Assembly: GCA_965208025.1 (NCBI GenBank)
Contig: OZ242302.1
Span: 124,001 to 188,000 of the forward strand
DNA from: Bin80 sp965208025
GTDB taxonomy: Bacteria; Bacteroidota; Rhodothermia; Rhodothermales; Bin80
Length of the DNA stretch: 64,000 nt
Reading direction: 5' to 3'
The notes below the pieces were generated by a model, which had not been told where the DNA came from, made no database searches, and saw only the letters and a list, made by a program, of their open reading frames with translations. The translations under genes were made by a program, and so were the position numbers. Positions 16,273 to 24,315 of the stretch are shown piece by piece; position 1 is the stretch's first letter; each line of letters opens with the position of its first letter.

Positions 16273-17153
16273 TTATGATTGTGTCGTCGTCTGAGTCTGA
16301 TCCCCGTTATTCGATGTATTCAATGACAGGAAGGCAATGAATGGATCATGCAACTCAGATGGCAGATGTGCAAGATGAGACAAGCCATTGGCTAATTCGA
16401 GTTCGTCTTCCTCTGGTTTACGAACATTATCAAAGAGAGTCCTAGCCTCCCGTCTATCGATAATGAATTCGTGTGACGGGTACACAGTAATGAGTCTATT
16501 TAGATTGTCTCGGTCGGAGTTTTTTCCACCCTCTAGAAGACGCAGACCATAATCACTAGCAATGCTAACTGCCCTTCTTGCTTCGGTTACCCGTAGTGGA
16601 TTTATCTGCTGATAAAGTGGCGTAAATAAGCCTGTTGTTATCTGTGTTGCGATTTCTGCAGCAGTGCGCGATGTAATTGCACCAAGACTTCTAGTTGTGA
16701 TGTTTATGAAAATATTCTCAAATGTCTTGAATGCATTGTCTTGCAAAACTGATAGGGCTAGGTGATGTATTAGACCTGACCTCCGACCCCATAGTTCATC
16801 TTTTTTTGGCATCTGCACATCAAGAGGACCTAGTTCTCCACGATCAGCAATAATAAGTTCATGGGCCCCTAAAGCAACTAGCGTGCCTGCACTTTTACAG
16901 GGTCCCGTGACGAATATCGAGAATTTGTCGTATTTGACCTGCAGATATCGAGTGATCCTGTAAGCTACGTCTGGTTACCTCCTGTTGTTACGAGAATAAG
17001 CAAAACATTTTTTCGCAGCTCATTACCCGAACACAAGGATATGAGTCGCCATCCTGATTTCTGTTCAAGTATTCCATTGTAGAGAATCACGTCTGCCTCC
17101 AAGCGTTCGGAAACCTTATTGGCAGCTTCTTTGACATTATCAGGTACTTCCAT
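16273..17153 (-). pseudogene. SDH-type (ClpP-fold) serine proteinase, one-base frameshift
   Basis: Two open frames join into one gene of about 293 codons. The 5' part reads MEVPDNVKEAANKVSERLEA through NVLLILVTTGGN and then reaches a stop. One frame over, it continues DVAYRITRYLQVKYDKFSIF, then VTGPCKSAGTLVALGAHELI, GELGPLDVQMPKKDELWGRR. This is the SDH_sah (serine dehydrogenase proteinase) pattern, with the serine in CKSAGTL. GGTAACCAGAC would need one more C (GGTAACCCAGAC) at about 16967-16972 to restore GGNPDVAY. It is either a real one-base deletion or a sequencing error. Such proteins are membrane-associated ClpP relatives; the substrate is unknown. Confidence 0.75.
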
Positions 17154-17366
17154 ATTCAGGAGAATTTTCTCCCGTTGCAGACCAAAAGACAGGCAAGTAG
17201 CAGCAACGGCGTAGGGCGTAGGATGGGGATTTAGAACCCGCCATCACTCTTATTGTTGCAGAGTGTTTCACTATCTTGGCCTTCTCCCCCCTCTTCCCCT
17301 TGTTACTTTCGGATATAATTCCCTAAAAAATATAGCATAGATTTCGACAAGCCAATAGTTATTCTC

Positions 17367-17708
17367 ATGGATTCAGAATTTGAGGGTCATGAAGAACATA
17401 TAAATCATGTACATCGCATAAAAATATCTCGAGTTAAAGATACTCCCATAAATAAGGGTATTGAGAATCTATTTGATAAGGACATACTGCTAAAATCTGG
17501 AGAGGCCATCACTATTGAAAAAACAAGTAAACATACATTGAACGGAAAAGAAATATCCAGAGAACAGGAGCGGTGGGAGGTTAAAGATGGCATGAAAATG
17601 GCTTTATGCGAATGGATCTGTGAGAATGGCGATGCCAAGAGTTTCAAGAATTTTAAGGCAACCTTGCAGAGGATTAAGAAAATCTTAGGGAATTATGTAC
17701 ATCAGTAA
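17367..17708 (+). CDS. Hypothetical protein (113 aa)
   Basis: ATG 17367 opens MDSEFEGHEEHINHVHRIKI. The protein is charged, Lys/Glu-rich and AT-rich in codon use, with no signal peptide, membrane segment or motif that I recognise. The C-terminal part (NFKATLQRIKKILGNYVHQ) looks helical and basic. It is divergent from the SDH-type gene, and the 213 bp between them has no other gene. Its composition matches the surrounding accessory DNA. Confidence 0.5.
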   Translation: MDSEFEGHEEHINHVHRIKISRVKDTPINKGIENLFDKDILLKSGEAITIEKTSKHTLNGKEISREQERWEVKDGMKMALCEWICENGDAKSFKNFKATLQRIKKILGNYVHQ

Positions 17709-18207
17709 CCTACAATTTAATTTACGACTCCTGTTGCACAAACGGCGGATTTCTTGATCGCGCTAGCAAGTAAGTTCTCCAACAGCAGTATGTTGGTTAT
17801 GCCCCTTATATTTAACATCAAATTGCCATCAACCAATCAGAATTGCTTCCTAATAAATACGTAGATGGTGTCGATTTGATCGGCTGGATAATCATCAAAT
17901 TTAGGAACGTTGCATGTCCCAACATTTCTATTATTTCAATGCATATCGGTATTGCAAAAAAAGAGATTATCAATGAATTTCATGGGTTGATCTATTTTTG
18001 ATGCTATCTGGTGGAGCGATCACGATTGCCTTAGCAGTCCTTTCAACTGTCGCAAGCATCGGCTTTGAGTCCTCAAGGTGAGCGGACTCGAGGTATAGAT
18101 ACTTTCTTGGTCTGAATAACTACTTTTGCGAGCGTTATTGTTTCTTCATTGTCGTTTCCAGTTGCATCATGGATACAGATTGGATACTGAATTAGGTAGA
18201 TTAGGAG
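17709..18207. other. Gene-poor stretch
   Basis: No gene of normal length is supported. A 26-codon ORF (18001-18081, MLSGGAITIALAVLSTVASI...) encodes a single hydrophobic segment and could be a fragment or a tiny membrane peptide; there is no ribosome site. The rest has stops in all frames. Confidence 0.4.
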
Positions 18208-19380
18208 TTAACGTCTTGATGATATCCAATGGTGTCGCATCTGTCTGGCAGTCTTTTTCTGGTGTGCAGCACTGCAAACCATTTGGCAGTTATCAAGATT
18301 GGTGGGACCACCAAGAATCCAAGGTTCAATGTGATCCGCCTCCATTTCTTCAATCGGAAAAGGATCTCCAGTAATGGCGCAACGACCACCCTGCCTCTCG
18401 TACGCTGCACGCTTTATATCGGATGGGAAAGCCCTGATATTCAAATACTTCTCAATACCTGTTAACACGAACGAATAAATCCCTTTAAGGTTGGCTCCTT
18501 TTTGCTCTCCTAAGTTCTTCATCAGATCGGCGACCTTTTGTTCTATCTCTACGGGGTCTAGATCAGCATGGCGGAATTTACGATAAAGATTCCCCCAGTC
18601 TACCCCCTTCATCTCTTTGCGATAGTTTGGAAAGGTTGTCTCTACCCAATTAATCACGCTCTCAAAATGATCCCAGAGATCCTGCGCGCTAGGGGCATTC
18701 GCATCCCCCTGTCTTCGGTTCATATAACCGACTACATCCCCGTAGTTGATCCACCTGATGGCACACTCCAAATATTCCTGACGAATGACTGAACCATCCA
18801 CATACCTCTTACCTACATCAGAGGCAGGACAATCCCTTCTACTGAAATATTCCTTCGCATCTTCAAGCCACGGGGCATAATAGACCGCATTTCGAATCTC
18901 CTGTGGCGTCAGTGTCTTTCCAGCTATATTGATTCTTTTAAACCAACTGAGTCGCTCACTGTCACTTCCCGTACAGAGGTAAACATGGAGTGGATATTCC
19001 GTGATCCTCTTCTTTTCATCTAGTTGGAGTGTATGGAAAGTCCGTTCATCATTCCAATTAAATATCCCCTTCACGGCAAACTCTCCAGTGACATATTGTG
19101 CAATAGAAATGGTGCGTTGTTGACCGTCAATGATCTCGTATCTACCATCAGAGCGAGCTGCCCAATACATCACATTCAGAGGGTAACCCATTGAGACCGT
19201 ATCAACTACCGCGGCACGGTCTTTATGATCGTACACAAACTCTCTTTGATACGGAGGACGGATATCAAGTAGACCACCGTATCCTGTGACACCACCCTCC
19301 CCATCATCTTCGTAGTCTTTAACCAAGTCCCCCACAGTGATCCTCTCAAGTCTTTTGACCTCCATCTTTCCAATTTTCAT
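18208..19380 (-). CDS. DUF262-HNH (GmrSD-like) nuclease
   Basis: This 390-aa protein has an N-terminal DUF262/ParB-like NTPase domain with PPYQREFVYDHKDR (42-55) and the hallmark DGQQRT (85-90). The C-terminal HNH nuclease motif reads GGRCAITGDPFPIEEMEADH then IEPWILGGPTNLDNCQMVC. In GmrSD enzymes the DUF262 part binds and hydrolyses nucleotide and the HNH part cuts modified DNA. Here it overlaps an EcoRI-type adenine methylase by ATGA, so it more likely serves as the restriction partner of that methylase. The pairing is seen; the function is inference. Confidence 0.85.
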   Translation of the reverse strand: MKIGKMEVKRLERITVGDLVKDYEDDGEGGVTGYGGLLDIRPPYQREFVYDHKDRAAVVDTVSMGYPLNVMYWAARSDGRYEIIDGQQRTISIAQYVTGEFAVKGIFNWNDERTFHTLQLDEKKRITEYPLHVYLCTGSDSERLSWFKRINIAGKTLTPQEIRNAVYYAPWLEDAKEYFSRRDCPASDVGKRYVDGSVIRQEYLECAIRWINYGDVVGYMNRRQGDANAPSAQDLWDHFESVINWVETTFPNYRKEMKGVDWGNLYRKFRHADLDPVEIEQKVADLMKNLGEQKGANLKGIYSFVLTGIEKYLNIRAFPSDIKRAAYERQGGRCAITGDPFPIEEMEADHIEPWILGGPTNLDNCQMVCSAAHQKKTARQMRHHWISSRR

Positions 19381-20399
19381 TTAGACACCTGTTTGTTGCG
19401 GATAAATAAACGCTTAAATGTTTCTTTTCCTCCTAATAAAGATCCTCGGCCGTAAACCCCCAACGAATCCTGGTTTACTCCTCTGTTACATCCCAGGATC
19501 TCAAACTGTTCTGGATTGTACTTCTCCAAGAAGGAAATTGGTACTCCCATGACCCCTGCCCAATCTACTGGGATATTCTTCACCTTACTTACTTCAATGG
19601 CGTCATAGTTGTCATAGTGAGGGTATTCCTCTGTGGAGTATCTCTTGTACAGAAGTAACTTCTTATTCCTTTTCTTGTGAGTCAGGTTGGTAAACCAGAT
19701 GCTCTGAGAGCGAGCCTTGACCACACCGTCCATGATTCGATAGGAACTCCCCTTCTTCTTGGTTTCAATCAGGTACTCAGCATAATCGTCTGGTACATCA
19801 AAAAGTAAATCCTTACCCATCGGAGTATATCCTACCCATAATTTATTATCTCGAATCAACGGGAATATCTCCTTGTAGGTGATTGCATTCTTGTTGCCAA
19901 TGATTAGAAACTTTTTATGATGCTTGATGAGTTGGGCCACATACTCCCTGAAGAGCGAGAATGGTGGGTTCGTCACTACAATGTCAGACTGTTTGAGAAA
20001 CTCAATGCACTTGCTGCTCCGAAAATCTCCCCCGTAGTATGTACCATCGCCATCCAAATAATTCTTTGTAACTTCATCATCACCCACAATCAAGTCCCCA
20101 TCACGATCCCCATGGTATTCAAGATAGATAGCCCTCTCCGAATCTCCTGTGGAAAATAGATCCCAATGTTGATTCTTGTAACAGGTTGTAATTAACTTAT
20201 TAAGTCCTAGGAACTCAAAATTTGAAGAGAAATACTCAAAAAACTGGCTAACTCTGGGATCATCGCAATTGCAGTAGACGACCTTCCCCACGAAGTGCTG
20301 TTTATAGTGTTTCAGCTCGTTATCAATATCCTCTCTCTGAGTGTAGAACTCGTCTTTTTTCGCAGCCTTCGCATGATGCAAATTCCGATTCTTACTCAT
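19377..20399 (-). CDS. EcoRI-type adenine-specific DNA methyltransferase
   Basis: This 340-aa protein begins MSKNRNLHHAKAAKKDEFYT, typical of the M.EcoRI family. It contains the amino-methyltransferase catalytic tetrad NPPF (144-147, in DIVVTNPPFSLF), flanked by KFLIIGNKNAITYKEIFPLI. It should transfer a methyl group from S-adenosylmethionine to N6 of adenine. The 5' neighbour is a 58-aa ORF and the 3' neighbour the DUF262-HNH gene (4-bp overlap), forming one minus-strand operon. The recognition sequence cannot be deduced. No disruption is visible. Confidence 0.88.
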   Translation of the reverse strand: MSKNRNLHHAKAAKKDEFYTQREDIDNELKHYKQHFVGKVVYCNCDDPRVSQFFEYFSSNFEFLGLNKLITTCYKNQHWDLFSTGDSERAIYLEYHGDRDGDLIVGDDEVTKNYLDGDGTYYGGDFRSSKCIEFLKQSDIVVTNPPFSLFREYVAQLIKHHKKFLIIGNKNAITYKEIFPLIRDNKLWVGYTPMGKDLLFDVPDDYAEYLIETKKKGSSYRIMDGVVKARSQSIWFTNLTHKKRNKKLLLYKRYSTEEYPHYDNYDAIEVSKVKNIPVDWAGVMGVPISFLEKYNPEQFEILGCNRGVNQDSLGVYGRGSLLGGKETFKRLFIRNKQVSK

Positions 20400-20408
20400 T
20401 CTCTTCTA

Positions 20409-20585
20409 TCATTCATGATATTTGAAATCAGAGGCATCAATCCGCATTAGAGTCCAGCCCAATGTTCTGAGCTTGTTCCTAATAGGTGATCTCTTTTCCG
20501 ACCAGTTCCCCACAGTGTGTTTCATCTTGGAAACCGTGTGCAGTTCGCAGACATCATGCAGTCTTTTATTATCTTCATTTTGCAT
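20409..20585 (-). CDS. Small basic protein heading the methylase operon (58 aa)
   Basis: ATG 20585 opens MQNEDNKRLHDVCELHTVSK and ends ...TLMRIDASDFKYHE, TGA, only 9 bases before the methylase ATG. It is basic in the middle (KHTVGNWSEKRSPIRNKLRT) and could be a small regulatory or accessory factor. I recognise no family. Its position suggests a controller or specificity-related role, but this is not shown by sequence. No Shine-Dalgarno is present. Confidence 0.5.
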   Translation of the reverse strand: MQNEDNKRLHDVCELHTVSKMKHTVGNWSEKRSPIRNKLRTLGWTLMRIDASDFKYHE

Positions 20586-20637
20586 TTTGGTGATTTAGTA
20601 ATTCAATCATATTCCAGAGCAGCAAGCTAACCGTGAC

Positions 20638-21315
20638 GGTTCTACCGCAATTCGTGTGGAATGCTTACTTTTCGTTCTCTTTAAATTTACATATTTTCAT
20701 GGAACCAGTTCTATATTTTGCGGTGCGCCACAGCCTATAATTAGGGAGCGAGTAGAGGATTAAACGGATGCTTTTGGATGCGGAAGCTCAACGGATTGAC
20801 ATTTATATTTCCCATTCGGGTCGTCCGTTGATCTGCCCGAAGATCGGGGAGGGGGACGTTGTATTACCACCGTAAGGAGCGTTCTTGGCGGCATCTGGAT
20901 TGGTTTCAGTTTCGATGTTTTGTCCACTGCCGTGTCCCTCGGGTCAAGTCTTCCGCAGGGGTAAACACAATTCAGGTTCCGTGGTCAAGTGCTTCGCAAC
21001 GTTATACGGAAGCCTTTGAATTCTGGACGATTCGATTGCTCCAAGCGACGAAGAATCAAACGAAGACGGCAGAGTTGCTTCGTTGCAAGTTTGATGTGGT
21101 AAATCGGATCCTGCACCGCAGTGTGGACCGTGGGGAACGGCGGCGTGTGCTGCGAGGCATTTCACATGTGAGTGTAGATGAGAAGGCGATTCATCGTGGC
21201 CACAAGTACGCAACCGTCGTAAGTGATTCCGAACGAGGCGTGGTCCTTGATGTAGGACAGGGACGCGATAAAAATAGCGTAATTGCCCTGTTACAGGGAC
21301 TTCTGGGGGATCTAA
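20638..21315 (+). mobile_element. ISL3-c fragment (5' half, frameshifted transposase)
   Basis: This starts with an ISL3-like terminus GGTTCTACCGCAATTCG. A transposase start at 20768 (MLLDAEAQRIDIYISHSGRP) loses frame near 20850 and resumes as LYYHRKERSWRHLDWFQFRC, through VDEKAIHRGHKYATVVSDSE and on to QGLLGDLNT, where it is cut. It is a third, clearly distinct ISL3 type. The 3' half is absent and the end is joined directly to an inverted ISL3-b piece. Confidence 0.75.
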
Positions 21316-21554
21316 ACACATGCAGAAAGACCTCGTTGGCGCCGTGTCCGTCGTGATCTTCAAGATCCGCCAAGGAGACGCAATCCCATACACCGCATTG
21401 ATTTCTTTGAATTCTACACTCATTGAATAAATTTGAAGGTTGTACAATAGAGAAAAACCTGGGGATTATTCCCCGGAATCTGTCAGATCCCAATCAGGTT
21501 TGCTAAATTTACTCACCTATCCAATACCACTTTCACTAAATTTGTTGAAGACCC
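21316..21554 (-). mobile_element. ISL3-b 5'-end fragment (239 bp), inverted
   Basis: Read on the minus strand, it begins GGGTCTTCAACAAATTTAG and continues through the start MSVEFKEINAVYGIASPWRI, matching 10104-10342 with scattered differences. It ends abruptly at 21316 where ISL3-c begins. The nucleotide changes against the larger copy (for example ATCGCC-type differences around the start region) show it is an older, diverged fragment. No part of the AAA-ATPase 5' end lies beyond it. Confidence 0.8.
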
Positions 21555-21756
21555 AAGAATTATTGTTTCCGCGGCTAAGTTTTGCGAATAATTCCATCTA
21601 CGAATTTTAACAATTCATCCTCAAATAGTTGGTGAGGCAGTAGAGGGTTTGAATGTTTGGGGCTGCAATTCTATTCCTCTGCGGAGAGTAGACTTTTCAT
21701 GCAACATTCTTGATAGAACTCACAAAGCTACAAGATTCCATGAGAAATTGTAACTT

Positions 21757-22014
21757 TCAATCACTTTTCATGTAAGGGCAACCGATTCCTTTTTTAGTTC
21801 TATATTTCGGAGAACGTACAATGAGACTGTTATGACATCTAATTCTGAATTCATGCCTCTCCCACGGAGGAGGCATCGACTCTATTTCAGCAATCAATTC
21901 TTTTTCTGTTGATTGAAATGGGTTAGTTAAACTCAGTAATTCCTTAATCCGATTATGGATATAATGTCTCCCCACACAGTTCAGGCTAAAATGGCGCCAT
22001 TGTTTAATTTTCAC
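21757..22014 (-). CDS. Hypothetical protein (85 aa), uncertain
   Basis: An open frame from GTG 22014 (MKIKQWRHFSLNCVGRHYIH) encodes a basic protein with PPPWERHEFRIRCHNSLIVR. No family is recognised and there is no ribosome site. It is divergent from the small membrane protein at 22038. It could be real or chance. Confidence 0.25.
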   Translation of the reverse strand: MKIKQWRHFSLNCVGRHYIHNRIKELLSLTNPFQSTEKELIAEIESMPPPWERHEFRIRCHNSLIVRSPKYRTKKGIGCPYMKSD

Positions 22015-22037
22015 ACAATTTTCTGTAACTGAACCCC

Positions 22038-22220
22038 ATGTTTAGTATTTCGGCTGGCACAGTGATTTTCATCATGGTAGTTCTCAGTATTGGTATTGGG
22101 ACAATCATTTATCTCGTATCAAAATGGGTACGATCCGTTAATTCAGACCGCAAAAAATTTGATGAATTTATGCGGGAAATTACAGAGGAGATAAAAGAAA
22201 TCAACTCAAACGCGGCATGA
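22038..22220 (+). CDS. Small single-pass membrane protein (60 aa)
   Basis: One strong transmembrane segment (VIFIMVVLSIGIGTIIYLV) is followed by a charged, probably coiled tail (DRKKFDEFMREITEEIKEIN). The stop overlaps the next start by ATGA, so it was translated together with the gene now decayed at 22217-22546. I recognise no family. Small membrane protein plus a soluble partner resembles toxin-antitoxin or membrane-effector pairs, but nothing proves it. Confidence 0.5.
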   Translation: MFSISAGTVIFIMVVLSIGIGTIIYLVSKWVRSVNSDRKKFDEFMREITEEIKEINSNAA

Positions 22221-22546
22221 TTTTTTCTCAATTATTGCGGGAGGATACGGATGTCTGGCGTCCACTCATCCTTACTGATTTCGGGAAGGATATATCGGAG
22301 AAATTAGATGCGATTAGTTGGGCCAGCAAGACTGCTGGTAAAGTGTAAGAGAAAATCAAGGGCACTGAAGGATACGATATTCAAGAATTTAGTCTGAAGT
22401 CTGTAAATCAGTATGACCGTTAGACATGTGAAGAATGTGGACTCATCCGTCATGTTGCTTGTGAGAGAAGCATTACCGAAGAAAAAATTCATCATGTCCT
22501 TGGCGTTGAACTTAGGGAGCAGTTGCTTCACGTCAATGTGACTTAA
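22217..22546 (+). pseudogene. Decayed soluble partner gene with two in-frame stops
   Basis: A 110-codon frame reads MIFSQLLREDTDVWRPLILT through KTAGKV, TAA, EKIKGTEGYDIQEFSLKSVN, TAG, TCEECGLIRHVACERSITEE and HVNVT, TAA. The codon usage and amino-acid pattern stay protein-like after each stop, including a CEEC...C cluster that might bind a metal. Two nonsense changes at 22346 and 22418 are the simplest reading. I do not recognise the family. Confidence 0.45.
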
Positions 22547-22613
22547 TGTCCTGAAGAAATTACCACAGCAACCTAGACCATCCGACCCAATTAAGTCATT
22601 CTATTTAACAACT

Positions 22614-23040
22614 CATTGACCATCCCCTTGTACAATTGTTGATATTTGGTCAATCGTATTGTTGTCTGAAGGGTTATACCTCCCCGTGAACTGCGTTACA
22701 TAGTGGTCCAGTTGTCTCTTGCGTAGAAAAGGAGATATGCATCATTGGTACGTTTCAATACTGCCCAAAACGACTTGATTCTCTTTGTATGGACTAGCTC
22801 ACCAAGTATCGTAGACGCTTCCCATTGCTCATAGTTACGAATTGACTGATACATAATCTGTTAACCTGAGGGGATAAGGTGTTCTGTTCATTGGTGAATA
22901 CGGGAGCGTTCCATGAGCGCGGCTCATTGATTAGTGCCTTGTATAGTTAGCTTAGCGCTATCCTCTATCACTTGCACCCGATGCGTATGTTTTTACGATT
23001 CTTGATACCCAGAACAGTAGACTTCCTAACCATTCAAGGT
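22614..23040 (-). pseudogene. IS1595-like transposase remnant
   Basis: Fragments in shifting minus frames match the ISXO2/IS1595 DDE transposase: VLGIKNRKN and VQVIEDSAKLTIQG; YQSIRNYEQWEASTILGELV then HTKRIKSFWAVLKRT (the H-N-x-E-SFW block, with E replaced); and RKRQLDHYVTQFTGRYNPSD then NNTIDQIS. Several frameshifts and stops are needed, so it is an old fossil. No inverted repeats could be assigned. Confidence 0.6.
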
Positions 23041-23272
23041 TTGGCACGGGCTTCTCTGGCCTCATGACTAAGTTCCTATAAGATGTGGAAATGATGAGAC
23101 ACTCTGAATATTGGTATCCAGTAAAATAGTGGTTCATACTGTAATTTTAGAACAGATTTGTCGCCAGCTCAAGAGTTTTATCGTTTAAGGATATACTACA
23201 CACCTGAACAACTAGATGAGTTAATTGGCTATAAAGTTTAGTCTTCAACGTGTGCCAGAGAGTAGCAGTAAT

Positions 23273-24277
23273 ATGCCCATCATTCTTAAAACATTGTCAA
23301 CTCTGATACTCTGTTTTATTCTGGAAGCGCAGGCATATGGCCAAATCTCCAGACCAATAGCCTTCTCAAGGCCGATGATGGGTACACAGGTAAAGATCGT
23401 ATTTTTCACGGCTGATTCACTGAAAGCTTCAAATACAGCCGATTCGGCTTTCTCTAAAATTCAAGAACTCAATAGCTTACTAAGTGATTACCTGATTGAA
23501 AGTGAGTTGAGCAGGCTTTCAGCTACGCATGGAAGATACGTTAAGGTCTCTCAGGATTTGTGGACTGTTCTCTTCAACGCTCAAATTATTGCTCGTTTGT
23601 CAGGAGGGAAATTTGATGTGACGAGTGGACCACTTACACGCCTGTGGCGCCAAGCAAGGCGCCGGGGAACACTCCCCGATTCATCCGATGTGCTTGAAAC
23701 GATTACCTCGGTGGGATTTGATCATTTACAATTGAATCCAGAAAACAGGTCCGTTGTGCTGAAGAAGGAAAATATGCGGCTTGATCTCGGAGGAATCGCA
23801 AAGGGATATATTGCAGACCAAGTGTTGAAGTATCTGATGCAGTCTGGCTTTCATTCCGTTGCAGTGGATGTAGGGGGAGATATTGCTCTTGGAGATCCAC
23901 CTATCAATCAAGATGGATGGAGTGTGGAAGTATTTGATGCCGATGGAAGAGTGGTGAACATGATTCTTGCGAATTGCGGAATTGCAGTATCAGGAGATAC
24001 CTATCGCTTTATTGAATATCAAGGAGTTAGATATTCGCATTTGATTGATCCGCAGACTGGCTATGGTGTGACGCATCAGAGAAAAGTAGCAATCATTGCG
24101 TCTAGCGCAATGATTGCAGATGCATGGGCGTCTGTATATAGTGTAATGGATTGGGAAGCAGCTGTGTTGGATGCAGCAGATCGTGATGATTTAAGCGTTC
24201 GGCTGAGCGAGTTCTCTGATCTGAAAACAAAAGAAATGAGTACCGGAAAATTCAAAAATATTTCCAATTTTAAGTAG
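23273..24277 (+). CDS. apbE: FAD:protein FMN transferase ApbE
   Basis: ATG 23273 opens a secretory signal (PIILKTLSTLILCFILEAQA) and the mature part starts with RPMMGTQVKIVFF. Family motifs are seen in order: SELSRLSA, LSGGKFDVTSGPLTRLW, LDLGGIAKGYIADQV, VDVGGDIALGDPP, AVSGDTYRFIEYQGVRYSHL and IDPQTGYGV. ApbE attaches FMN covalently to threonine or serine of exported flavoproteins such as Nqr, Rnf or periplasmic reductases. About 335 residues is normal. An upstream TTG (23225) lengthens the frame but loses the signal peptide. It may serve the redox enzymes that follow; that link is inference. Confidence 0.92.
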   Translation: MPIILKTLSTLILCFILEAQAYGQISRPIAFSRPMMGTQVKIVFFTADSLKASNTADSAFSKIQELNSLLSDYLIESELSRLSATHGRYVKVSQDLWTVLFNAQIIARLSGGKFDVTSGPLTRLWRQARRRGTLPDSSDVLETITSVGFDHLQLNPENRSVVLKKENMRLDLGGIAKGYIADQVLKYLMQSGFHSVAVDVGGDIALGDPPINQDGWSVEVFDADGRVVNMILANCGIAVSGDTYRFIEYQGVRYSHLIDPQTGYGVTHQRKVAIIASSAMIADAWASVYSVMDWEAAVLDAADRDDLSVRLSEFSDLKTKEMSTGKFKNISNFK

Positions 24278-24315
24278 CAAACATTATATTACACCCAACC
24301 AAATATTCCCTGAAC

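Noticed and set aside
21555..21756. Missing 5' half of the AAA-ATPase gene next to the second ISL3-b fragment
   Set aside because: I looked for a Walker A sequence beyond the fragment and found none; the flanks are unrelated.
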